A stretch of DNA of 64,000 nucleotides from Pseudomonas orientalis. GTDB taxonomy: Bacteria; Pseudomonadota; Gammaproteobacteria; Pseudomonadales; Pseudomonadaceae. Under the pieces are notes generated by a model. It was not told the origin of the DNA, made no database searches, and saw nothing but the letters and a program-made list of their open reading frames with translations. Position numbers and translations under genes: made by a program. Position 1 is the first letter of the stretch. Each line of letters starts with the position of its first letter. The stretch covers positions 1-64,000 of the forward strand of contig NZ_CP018049.1 of the NCBI RefSeq assembly GCF_002934065.1, given 5' to 3'. Positions 44,353 through 51,525 of the stretch are shown in pieces.

Positions 44353-44441
44353 TGTGGGAGGGGGCTTGCCCCCGATAGCGGTGGGTCAGCCGAAGAAATT
44401 TAGCTGATCCACCGCTATCGGGAGCAAGCCCCCTCCTACAT
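44353..44441. repeat. REPIN after osmC
   Basis: This is an inward-facing REP pair. The inner arms also pair (GATAGCGGTGGGTCAGC with GCTGATCCACCGCTATC), so the whole unit can fold into one long hairpin with a loop near CGAAGAAATTTA. The loop is nearly the same as in the REPIN at 58358. The distal copy carries two substitutions. Confidence 0.93.
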
Positions 44442-44544
44442 TTTGTTCTGCGTTAAATCAGAACTCGTGTTTCATAAATGTGGTCCTATAGCCTATGCAG
44501 CCTAGACGCACACCCGTGCGCAATGCATTCAGGGAGCTACACAC

Positions 44545-44784
44545 ATGAAACGTTTTGCTTTGGCGGTCATCTGCGGCGTATTGGCCACTTCGGCCATGGC
44601 CGCGCCAAAAGACTGCGAAGAGCTGCGCAAAGAAATCGAAGTCAACATCCAGGCCAAGGCGATCCCGTCCTACACCCTGGAAATCATCACCGCCGAAGAA
44701 GCCAAGAAGCATGACAGCGCCATGATTGTCGGTTCCTGCGAAAACGGCACCAAGCGCATCATCTACCAGAAGAACAACGACTGA
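44545..44784 (+). CDS. DUF1161 secreted small protein (copy 2)
   Basis: The precursor has 79 residues, with a signal peptide (MKRFALAVICGVLATSAMAA). Two cysteines are in DCEELRKEIEVNIQAK and VGSCENGTKRIIYQK, aligned with those of copy 1 at 42409. It is slightly longer than that copy in the region before the second cysteine. The ATG follows GGGAG. Its end touches the convergent lipoprotein gene. Confidence 0.9.
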   Translation: MKRFALAVICGVLATSAMAAPKDCEELRKEIEVNIQAKAIPSYTLEIITAEEAKKHDSAMIVGSCENGTKRIIYQKNND

Positions 44785-45207
44785 TCAGATGCAGTTCACG
44801 CTGCGCTCTTCGGCCAGCAATTGCCGCGCCGGGTCGTACAGGCGGATGTTGGGCGTGAAGGCCAATGAGCGCCCTTCCAGTATGTAGCGTTGGCCGGCCT
44901 GGAAATGGTCGTACTGCAAGGTCATGAAGCAGGTTCGATACATCATCTGGCTCAGCCCCCCCAACCCTCCTCCGGCGGGCACTTCGAAGTCGAAGCGCAC
45001 CATCAGTTCGTGGGCCCCGGGCGGCATTTGGAAATAGCGCCCGTCTTCGAGGTTTTTCCCGTCCAGGCGCTGAGCCATGACCAATTTGGCGCCCGGGGTT
45101 GGCGTGGTGAAATCGACCCAGGCCTGTTGCGGGTCGACGGGCGGGATCGGCGTCGATGCGCAAGCGCTGAGCAACAGGGCGGCGACGGGGTACAAAAGCT
45201 GGCGCAT
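44785..45207 (-). CDS. Putative lipoprotein, 140 residues
   Basis: I do not recognise the family beyond general Pseudomonas lipoproteins. The signal peptide ends in the lipobox LLLSACAS, so the mature protein should be lipid-anchored at Cys. The rest is predicted beta-rich (RYFQMPPGAHELMVRFDFEV, ILEGRSLAFTPNIRLYD), with a Cys pair possible between MYRTCF and SVNCI. It is divergent from the peptidase gene at 45304. Confidence 0.8.
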   Translation of the reverse strand: MRQLLYPVAALLLSACASTPIPPVDPQQAWVDFTTPTPGAKLVMAQRLDGKNLEDGRYFQMPPGAHELMVRFDFEVPAGGGLGGLSQMMYRTCFMTLQYDHFQAGQRYILEGRSLAFTPNIRLYDPARQLLAEERSVNCI

Positions 45208-45303
45208 GGCAGGAACTCAACGCGAGAAGATATTTTGAGTATAAACACGCCATCACGTGGAACCTTCAAATTCGATTCAAGCGTACCCAGGAGCAGTCGC
45301 GGC

Positions 45304-46347
45304 ATGATCAGGCGTTTTCTTCCTGGGTTGCTGGTGATGCTGCTCAGCGGCTGCTCCAGCGTCGGTTACTACGGCCAGTTAGCCAGTGGCCAATGGCAAC
45401 TGCTGCGGGCGCGGGAACCGGTGGCCGAGGTCATCGCCGATCCGGCTCGTCCGCAAGGGTTGCGTGAGCATCTGCTTCAATCCCAGAAGGCCCGTGCGTT
45501 CGCCAGCGAACAGCTGCACTTGCCCGACAATCAAAGCTACCGGCTGTATGCCGATATTGGTCGACCCTATGTGGTGTGGAATGTCTTCGCCACGCAGGAA
45601 TTTTCTTTGTCAGCGCAAAACCACTGCTTCCCCATCGCCGGTTGCGTGGCCTATCGCGGCTACTACAGCCAGGGCGCGGCGCGTGGCGAGGCGGCATTGC
45701 TGCGCCAACAAGGCATGGACGTGTCGATTGGCGGCGTCGAAGCCTATTCAACACTGGGCTGGTTCAATGACCCGATCATCAGTTCGATGATGAACTGGGG
45801 CGATGAACGTCTGGCCACCCTGATCTTTCACGAGCTGGCGCATCAGCGCTTCTATGTGAAGGACGACACCGAGTTCAACGAGTCATTCGCCAGCTTTGTC
45901 GAGCAGGAAGGTACGCGGCAATGGCGCGCCGCCCGTGGCCTGGCGCCGCTGAGCGATGCGACGTTGCAGCAGCGCGACCAGTTTACCCAGTTGATTCTCG
46001 CTACCCGCAAACGCTTGGAAAACCTTTACGCCCAGCCATTGGCGGCCGAGGTGATGCGCCAGGCCAAGGCCGCGCAGTTCGAGCGCCTGCGCCGTGAGTA
46101 CCGCCACCTGCGCGACAGCCAGTGGGGCGGTGACAAGCGTTATGACGCGTGGATCAACCAGCCGATGAACAACGCGCGGCTGCTGCCGTTCGGGCTGTAT
46201 GACCAGTGGGTACCGGCGTTTGCGGCGTTGTTTGCGCAGGAAGGGCGGGATTGGGTGAGGTTCTATGGAGCGGTGGAGAAGTTGGGCGGGTTGCCGGTTG
46301 AGCAGCGCAGGGCGGCGTTGAGGCAGTTGGAGAAGGTTGACCAGTAG
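45304..46347 (+). CDS. Predicted aminopeptidase lipoprotein (DUF2265 type)
   Basis: From the ATG at 45304 (AGGAG upstream) it has 347 residues. The N-terminus MIRRFLPGLLVMLLSGCSSVGYY is a lipoprotein signal. The zinc peptidase motif HELAHQ is followed about 12 residues later by FNESFASFVEQEG, whose Glu is the likely third ligand. This matches the predicted aminopeptidase family PF10023. Peptide substrate unknown; it should act in the envelope. Confidence 0.88.
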   Translation: MIRRFLPGLLVMLLSGCSSVGYYGQLASGQWQLLRAREPVAEVIADPARPQGLREHLLQSQKARAFASEQLHLPDNQSYRLYADIGRPYVVWNVFATQEFSLSAQNHCFPIAGCVAYRGYYSQGAARGEAALLRQQGMDVSIGGVEAYSTLGWFNDPIISSMMNWGDERLATLIFHELAHQRFYVKDDTEFNESFASFVEQEGTRQWRAARGLAPLSDATLQQRDQFTQLILATRKRLENLYAQPLAAEVMRQAKAAQFERLRREYRHLRDSQWGGDKRYDAWINQPMNNARLLPFGLYDQWVPAFAALFAQEGRDWVRFYGAVEKLGGLPVEQRRAALRQLEKVDQ

Positions 46348-46353
46348 GGCCTC

Positions 46354-46442
46354 ATCGGGGGCAAGCCCCCTCCCACAATTGACCTGTGTACACCGCTCAA
46401 AATGTGGGAGGGGCGGTGCGACGATTCGACTTGCCCCCGATG
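46354..46442. repeat. Outward REP pair with a variant second copy
   Basis: A reverse REP is followed about 25 bases later by a forward REP. In the forward copy the single central G of the canonical core is replaced by 16 bases (CGGTGCGACGATTCGA) between TGTGGGAGGGG and CTTGCCCCCGAT. The palindromic outer arms remain. Confidence 0.88.
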
Positions 46443-46448
46443 GCGGCC

Positions 46449-47108
46449 TCAAGTCCGCCGCAAAAACGCCTGATGCATTTCTGCCAACGTCTCAAAATGC
46501 CAGGTCGGCGCTTCGGCATTCAGCTCTTCAAAGCTGCCAAACCCATAGCCTACCGCCACCGAGTCGAGCCCATTGCTGCGCGCGCCGATCAGGTCATGCT
46601 TGCGATCACCGATCATCAAGGTGGTGGCCGGGTCCAGCCGTTCTTCACGCATCAGGTGGGCGATCAGCTCGACCTTGTTGGTGCGTGTGCCATCCAGCTC
46701 GCTGCCGTAAATCACCTTGAAGTGCTTGGCAAAGTCGAAATGCCGCGCGATCTCACGGGCAAATTCCCACGGCTTGGAGGTCGCCACATACAGTTGGCGG
46801 CCCTGGCTGTTCAGTTCTTCGAGCAATGGCATCACGCCGTCGAATACCTGGTTTTCATACAGCCCCGTGACCTTGAAGCGCTCGCGATAGAAATTCACCG
46901 CCTCCCAGGCTTTGGCCTCGTCGAAGTCATAGAACTGCATGAACGCCTGCAGCAACGGTGGGCCGATGAAGTGTTCGAGCCGGGTGAGGTCCGGCTCGTC
47001 GATGCCCAGTTTGCCAAGGGCGTACTGGATCGAACGGGTGATGCCCTCGCGCGGATCGGTGAGGGTGCCGTCCAGGTCGAACAGCACGGTCTGGTGGTGC
47101 AGGGTCAT
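46449..47108 (-). CDS. HAD-family phosphatase (phosphoglycolate phosphatase-like)
   Basis: This is a cytosolic hydrolase of 219 residues with the HAD nucleophile motif VLFDLDGTLTDPREG, motif II YVATSKPW, Lys in a later helix and the acidic motif MIGDRKHDLIGARSNG. The helical cap places it with Gph-like enzymes. Its start overlaps the stop of the carbonic-anhydrase-like gene by 4 bases (ATGA), so the two form an operon. The physiological substrate is unknown. Confidence 0.9.
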   Translation of the reverse strand: MTLHHQTVLFDLDGTLTDPREGITRSIQYALGKLGIDEPDLTRLEHFIGPPLLQAFMQFYDFDEAKAWEAVNFYRERFKVTGLYENQVFDGVMPLLEELNSQGRQLYVATSKPWEFAREIARHFDFAKHFKVIYGSELDGTRTNKVELIAHLMREERLDPATTLMIGDRKHDLIGARSNGLDSVAVGYGFGSFEELNAEAPTWHFETLAEMHQAFLRRT

Positions 47109-47647
47109 TGGTCGAATCCTTGCGCGATGTGCAGGTCTTTGAGCTTCACGTAGTTCGCCGCGCTGTAGGTGAAAAAGGCACGCTCCTTGTCGGTCAGCGG
47201 GCGGACCTGTTTAACCGGACTGCCGACATACAAAAAGCCGCTGTCGAGTTTCTTGCCCGGCGGCACCAGGCTGCCGGCCCCGATGATCACGTCATCCTCC
47301 ACCACGGCGCCGTCCATGACGATGCTGCCCATGCCGATCAGGATGCGGCTGCCCACGGTGCAGCCATGCAGCATGACTTTATGGGCGATGGTCACGTCGT
47401 CACCGATCAACAGCGGGAAACCGTCCGGGTTGAACGGGCCGGCGTGGGTGATGTGCAGCACACAGCCGTCCTGCACGCTGGTGCGCGCACCGATACGGAT
47501 GCGGTGCATGTCGCCGCGAATCACCGTCAATGGCCAGACCGAGCTGTCGGCGCCGATTTCGACATCGCCGATCACCACCGCCGAAACATCGACAAACGCC
47601 CCGGTGCCCAGGGTTGGCGTGTGATTCTGATAGGTGCGAAGGGTCAC
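47105..47647 (-). CDS. Gamma-class carbonic anhydrase family protein
   Basis: This is a left-handed beta-helix protein of 180 residues from the GTG at 47647 (GAGAGAGG upstream); the longer frame runs into non-homologous sequence. Hexapeptide repeats carry the zinc histidines in HITHAGPFNPDGFPLLIGDDVTIAHKVMLHGC. It resembles YrdA/PaaY-type proteins, which are often weak or inactive as carbonic anhydrases. It is divergent from prlC and coupled to the HAD gene. Confidence 0.92.
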   Translation of the reverse strand: MTLRTYQNHTPTLGTGAFVDVSAVVIGDVEIGADSSVWPLTVIRGDMHRIRIGARTSVQDGCVLHITHAGPFNPDGFPLLIGDDVTIAHKVMLHGCTVGSRILIGMGSIVMDGAVVEDDVIIGAGSLVPPGKKLDSGFLYVGSPVKQVRPLTDKERAFFTYSAANYVKLKDLHIAQGFDQ

Positions 47648-47748
47648 GATAGCCTCTCTCTGTTGTACTGATAGCTGCGGTGGGTGTTGATTGTAATTAA
47701 GATGGCCCCATCTTTGTCTTATCTGTTTCTTCAGCCAAGGTGCCAACC

Positions 47749-49800
47749 GTGAGCGCGAACAACCCTCTTCTGCAGCCCTACGACCTGCCGCCGTTCTCGG
47801 CGATCCGTGCCGAGCATGTCCAGCCGGCCATCGAACAGATCCTGGCCGACAACCGTGCAGCGATCGCAGACATCCTGCAAAGCCAGGGCAAAAATCCGAC
47901 ATGGGCGGGCCTGGTCCTGGCCATGGACGAGCTTAATGATCGCCTGGGCGCGGCCTGGAGCCCGGTCAGCCACCTCAACGCCGTGTGTAACAGCGCCGAG
48001 TTGCGCGAAGCCTATGAGGCTTGCCTGCCGGCATTGAGCGCCTACTCCACCGAGATGGGGCAGAACCGTGAACTGTTCCAGGCCTTCGAAGCCCTGGCCA
48101 ACAGCCCCGAAGCCGCCGGTTTCGATGTGGCGCAAAAAACCATCCTGGAACACGCCCTGCGCGACTTCCGCCTGTCGGGTATCGATTTGCCGCCCGAGCA
48201 GCAGAAGCGCTACGCCGACGTGCAAAGCAAGCTGTCGGAGCTGGGCAGCAAATTCTCCAACCAGTTGCTGGACGCCACCCAGGCCTGGACCAAACACGTG
48301 ACCGACCAGGCCACCCTCGCCGGCCTGACCGATTCGGCCAAGGCGCAAATGGCCGCCGCCGCACAGGCCAAAGGTCTCGATGGCTGGCTGATCACCCTCG
48401 AATTTCCAAGCTATTACGCGGTAATGACCTACGCCCAGGACCGTGCCCTGCGTGAAGAAGTCTACGCGGCCTACTGCACCCGCGCGTCGGACCAGGGCCC
48501 GAATGCCGGTCAGAACGATAACGGTCCGGTGATGGAACAGATCCTCGACTTGCGTCAGGAACTGGCTCAATTGCTGGGCTACGCGTCGTTCGCCGAACTG
48601 AGCCTGGCCACCAAAATGGCCGAGTCGAGCGATCAGGTGTTGAGTTTCCTGCGCGACCTGGCCCGGCGCAGCAAGCCGTTCGCCACCCAGGACCTGCAGC
48701 AGCTCAAAGCCTACGCCGCTGAACAGGGTTGCCCTGATCTGCAAAGCTGGGACAGCGGTTTCTACGGCGAAAAACTGCGCGAGCAGCGCTACAGCGTGTC
48801 CCAGGAAGCCTTGCGCGCCTACTTCCCGATCGACAAGGTATTGGGCGGCCTGTTCGCCATCGTGCAGCGCCTGTACGGCATTGAAATCGCCGAACAGAAA
48901 GGTTTCGACGCCTGGCACCCGGACGTGCGCCTGTTCGAGATCAAGGAAAACGGCCAGCACGTCGGCCGCTTCTTCTTTGATTTGTATGCCCGCGCCAACA
49001 AGCGTGGCGGTGCCTGGATGGACGGCGCCCGCGACCGTCGCCGCACCATCGATGGCGTGCTGCAAAGCCCGGTGGCCAACCTGGTGTGCAACTTCACCCC
49101 GGCCGACAGTGGCAAGCCTGCCCTGCTGACCCACGATGAAGTCACCACCCTGTTCCACGAGTTCGGCCACGGCCTGCACCACCTGCTGACTCGCGTTGAA
49201 CACGCCGGCGTATCCGGTATCAATGGCGTGGCCTGGGATGCGGTGGAGCTGCCGAGCCAGTTCATGGAGAACTGGTGCTGGGAGCCTGAAGGCCTGGCGC
49301 TGATTTCCGGTCACTACGAAACCGGTGAACCGCTGCCCCAGGACCTGCTGGAAAAAATGCTCGCGGCGAAGAATTTCCAGTCCGGCCTGATGATGGTGCG
49401 CCAACTCGAGTTCTCGCTATTCGACTTCGAACTGCACGCCACCCACGGCGACGGTCGCAGTGTGGCGCAGGTGCTCGACGGTGTGCGCGATGAGGTTTCG
49501 GTGATGCGTCCACCGGCCTACAACCGCTTCCCCAACAGCTTCGCGCACATTTTCGCCGGTGGTTATGCGGCGGGTTACTACAGCTACAAGTGGGCCGAAG
49601 TGCTCTCGGCGGATGCCTTCTCCAAGTTCGAAGAAGACGGCGTGCTCAATGCCCAGACCGGTCGCGCCTTCCGTGAAGCGATCCTCGCACGGGGCGGTTC
49701 CCAGGAGCCGATGGTGTTGTTCGTCGACTTCCGCGGACGGGCGCCATCGATTGACGCCCTCTTGCGCCACAGCGGTCTGAGCGAGGACGCGGCAGCATGA
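47749..49800 (+). CDS. prlC: Oligopeptidase A (M3 metallopeptidase)
   Basis: This is a cytosolic zinc peptidase of 683 residues that degrades signal peptides and other oligopeptides. The GTG at 47749 (MSANNPLLQPYDLPPF) is preferred over the GTG three codons earlier, which overlaps the AAGG site and gives an atypical N-terminus. The active site is FHEFGHGLHHLL with the downstream third ligand Glu in ELPSQFMENWCWEPE. Its stop overlaps the start of the YheV-like gene. Confidence 0.96.
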   Translation: MSANNPLLQPYDLPPFSAIRAEHVQPAIEQILADNRAAIADILQSQGKNPTWAGLVLAMDELNDRLGAAWSPVSHLNAVCNSAELREAYEACLPALSAYSTEMGQNRELFQAFEALANSPEAAGFDVAQKTILEHALRDFRLSGIDLPPEQQKRYADVQSKLSELGSKFSNQLLDATQAWTKHVTDQATLAGLTDSAKAQMAAAAQAKGLDGWLITLEFPSYYAVMTYAQDRALREEVYAAYCTRASDQGPNAGQNDNGPVMEQILDLRQELAQLLGYASFAELSLATKMAESSDQVLSFLRDLARRSKPFATQDLQQLKAYAAEQGCPDLQSWDSGFYGEKLREQRYSVSQEALRAYFPIDKVLGGLFAIVQRLYGIEIAEQKGFDAWHPDVRLFEIKENGQHVGRFFFDLYARANKRGGAWMDGARDRRRTIDGVLQSPVANLVCNFTPADSGKPALLTHDEVTTLFHEFGHGLHHLLTRVEHAGVSGINGVAWDAVELPSQFMENWCWEPEGLALISGHYETGEPLPQDLLEKMLAAKNFQSGLMMVRQLEFSLFDFELHATHGDGRSVAQVLDGVRDEVSVMRPPAYNRFPNSFAHIFAGGYAAGYYSYKWAEVLSADAFSKFEEDGVLNAQTGRAFREAILARGGSQEPMVLFVDFRGRAPSIDALLRHSGLSEDAAA

Positions 49801-50072
49801 GTGAAGGGCCTGTGATTACCAAAAAGCAATTTATCGCCGGGGCGGTCTGCCCGGCGTGCAGCGAGCCGGACAAGCTGAAGATGTGGACCGAAGACAGCGT
49901 GCCGCACCGCGAATGTGTGGCCTGCGGGTATACCGATACGCTCAATGACCAGGGGCTGTCAGTGCCCAGGGAGTTGGGCACGCGGGTCAATACCTCGGCC
50001 CTGAAAGCACCGGCCGATCCGAAGGTGCAGGCGGTGCAGTTTTTTCCCAATCCAAAGCTGAAAAAAGACTAG
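49797..50072 (+). CDS. yheV: YheV-family zinc-ribbon protein
   Basis: The protein has 91 residues with two Cys pairs, GAVCPACSEPDKLKMW and HRECVACGYTD, forming a probable zinc ribbon. The C-terminus ends VQAVQFFPNPKLKK. The ATGA overlap with prlC suggests translational coupling, a pairing conserved in gamma-proteobacteria. The function is not known. Confidence 0.92.
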   Translation: MSEGPVITKKQFIAGAVCPACSEPDKLKMWTEDSVPHRECVACGYTDTLNDQGLSVPRELGTRVNTSALKAPADPKVQAVQFFPNPKLKKD

Positions 50073-50093
50073 TCTTTCGTACGCGGACCAAAA

Positions 50094-50116
50094 TGTGGGA
50101 AGGGGCTTGCCCCCGT
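50094..50116 (+). repeat. Solo REP (diverged) after yheV
   Basis: TGTGGGAAGGGGCTTGCCCC carries one substitution (A for G) from the core and is followed by CCGTGAC. It points the same way as the copy at 50165, so the two are direct repeats. Confidence 0.85.
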
Positions 50117-50164
50117 GACGGCCTGACAGCCGACGGGGTTCTACCTGACGGTCCGAGGGCCAAA

Positions 50165-50189
50165 TGTGGGAGGGGGCTTGCCCCCGATG
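50165..50189 (+). repeat. Solo REP, direct repeat of the copy at 50094
   Basis: This is a canonical TGTGGGAGGGGGCTTGCCCC copy followed by GATGGCGG. Only about 48 bases separate it from the first copy. Confidence 0.88.
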
Positions 50190-50269
50190 GCGGCCTCAGG
50201 GCCGACCAGGATGTTGGATCAGACCGAGTACATATCCGTTTCTGCGGTAACGGCCGCAATGGGTTCCGC

Positions 50270-50500
50270 TTTTACAGCGGCTCACTTTTGAAAAGCGCAA
50301 AAGTAAGCAAAACGCTCTTGCCCCACCACTCGGCACCTCGCTTAGGCTCGGTGTGCCCGAACGCAGGCTTGAATCCGTGGGCAACCCGGCAGGACGCCGG
50401 GTTAGCCGCACTGGGCCAGGGATGGCCCATTGCGGCGGCCCACGGATTCAAGCCTGCGTTCGGCCAGCGTGGTTTAACGGGGCGCCTGAGATCAAAAGCA
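50270..50500. other. Structured intergenic element with three-way-junction fold
   Basis: No gene lies between 50073 and 50772. Within this stretch an outer stem of 26 perfect base pairs (50357-50382 with 50438-50463) encloses two hairpins. Hairpin A (50383-50403) has AACCCGGC / GCCGGGTT arms. Hairpin B (50405-50436) has GCCGCA / TGCGGC and TGGGCCA / TGGCCCA arms with one mismatch. Only single bases separate the three stems. Upstream is another hairpin (ACTTTTG 50284-50290 with CAAAAGT 50298-50304) and a GGCAC / GTGCC pairing. It could be a dispersed non-autonomous element or a structured RNA. Boundaries and strand are uncertain. Confidence 0.6.
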
Positions 50501-50772
50501 GATCAAGATCAAGAGCGACTCGCTTCGCATCGTGGTTACGGTTGGGCGCTGCTGAGTTGTGTATACCTACGCCTGCACATGACTGACCCATTGCCATCGG
50601 AAGTCCCTCCCATTTTTTTGTCCGCCTGTATGCGACTTACGTCGCTGAATACCTCCTCCACATGCTTAGCCTGCTATCATTTGTAACCATTAATTGCCGC
50701 TCCCAGCAAAAAAAGCCAAGTCGCTCCCCAGAAGCGGCGGCCAAACCCGTGACCACATGATGAGGTGCACCC

Positions 50773-51525
50773 ATGTCTGATCAAGATCAAGACAACCCCC
50801 GGCGTGATTTTTTGCGCAAATCCTTGACCTTGATCCCGGTGGTCACGGTTGCCAGTACTGGCCTTGGCGGTTCGATGCTGATGGCCACGCCCGAGCCTGC
50901 CCAGGCCGCGCCAGCCCAGTCGGCCCCCAGTGACAAGGCGTATGAGCCGACTTATTTCACCGCTGAGGAATGGGCGTTTATCAACGCCGCCGTCGAGCGT
51001 TTGATTCCCGCCGATGCCCAGGGGCCAGGCGCGCTGGAAGCCGGCGCGCCGGAATACATCGACCGTCAGATGAACACCCCGTACGCCAGCGGCGCGCTGT
51101 GGTTCATGCAAGGCCCCTTCAATGCCGATGCCGCGCCGGAGATGGGCTGGCAGAGCAAATTGGTGCCCAAGGAGATCTATCGCCTGGGTATCGCCGCGAC
51201 GGATGCCTGGTCGAAGGCGTTCAACGGTAAAGCTTTTGCTGCACAAGACAGCGCTACCCGAGACGATATGTTGCGCCGCCTTGAGGCAGGTGGCAGTGAA
51301 GTGAGCGCTCACTTCGCGGCAGTGCCAGCAAAGATGTTCTTCAATCTGTTGCTGCAGAACACCAAGGAAGGCTTCTTCTGCGACCCCATCCATGGCGGCA
51401 ACAAAGGCATGGTTGGCTGGACCATGATCGGTTTCCCCGGCGCCCGCGCCGATTTCATGGATTGGGTGGAGCGCAACGAGCAATACCCTTTCCCGGCTGT
51501 TTCCATTCGCGGCGAGAGGGCATGA
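50773..51525 (+). CDS. Gluconate 2-dehydrogenase subunit 3 (gamma) family protein
   Basis: This is the small subunit of a periplasmic membrane-bound dehydrogenase, 250 residues. The twin-arginine signal RRDFLRKSL at 10-18 is followed by a hydrophobic stretch and an Ala-rich cleavage region. The family helix starts at YFTAEEWAFINAAVERLIPAD. In characterised complexes this subunit carries the Tat signal that exports the flavin subunit with it. It overlaps the flavin subunit start by 4 bases. Confidence 0.93.
   Translation: MSDQDQDNPRRDFLRKSLTLIPVVTVASTGLGGSMLMATPEPAQAAPAQSAPSDKAYEPTYFTAEEWAFINAAVERLIPADAQGPGALEAGAPEYIDRQMNTPYASGALWFMQGPFNADAAPEMGWQSKLVPKEIYRLGIAATDAWSKAFNGKAFAAQDSATRDDMLRRLEAGGSEVSAHFAAVPAKMFFNLLLQNTKEGFFCDPIHGGNKGMVGWTMIGFPGARADFMDWVERNEQYPFPAVSIRGERA

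Noticed and set aside
47731..49404. 557-residue minus-strand frame opposite prlC
   Set aside because: Shadow frame; the M3 peptidase on the plus strand explains the DNA.
50094..50189. CRISPR-like array in the repeat-rich gap
   Set aside because: The repeats are REP copies without regular spacing or uniform spacers, and no cas genes are present.
50093..50686. 197-residue plus-strand frame across REPs and the structured element
   Set aside because: It translates REP repeats (a recurring WEGACPR-type string) and inverted-repeat DNA, so it is not a credible protein.
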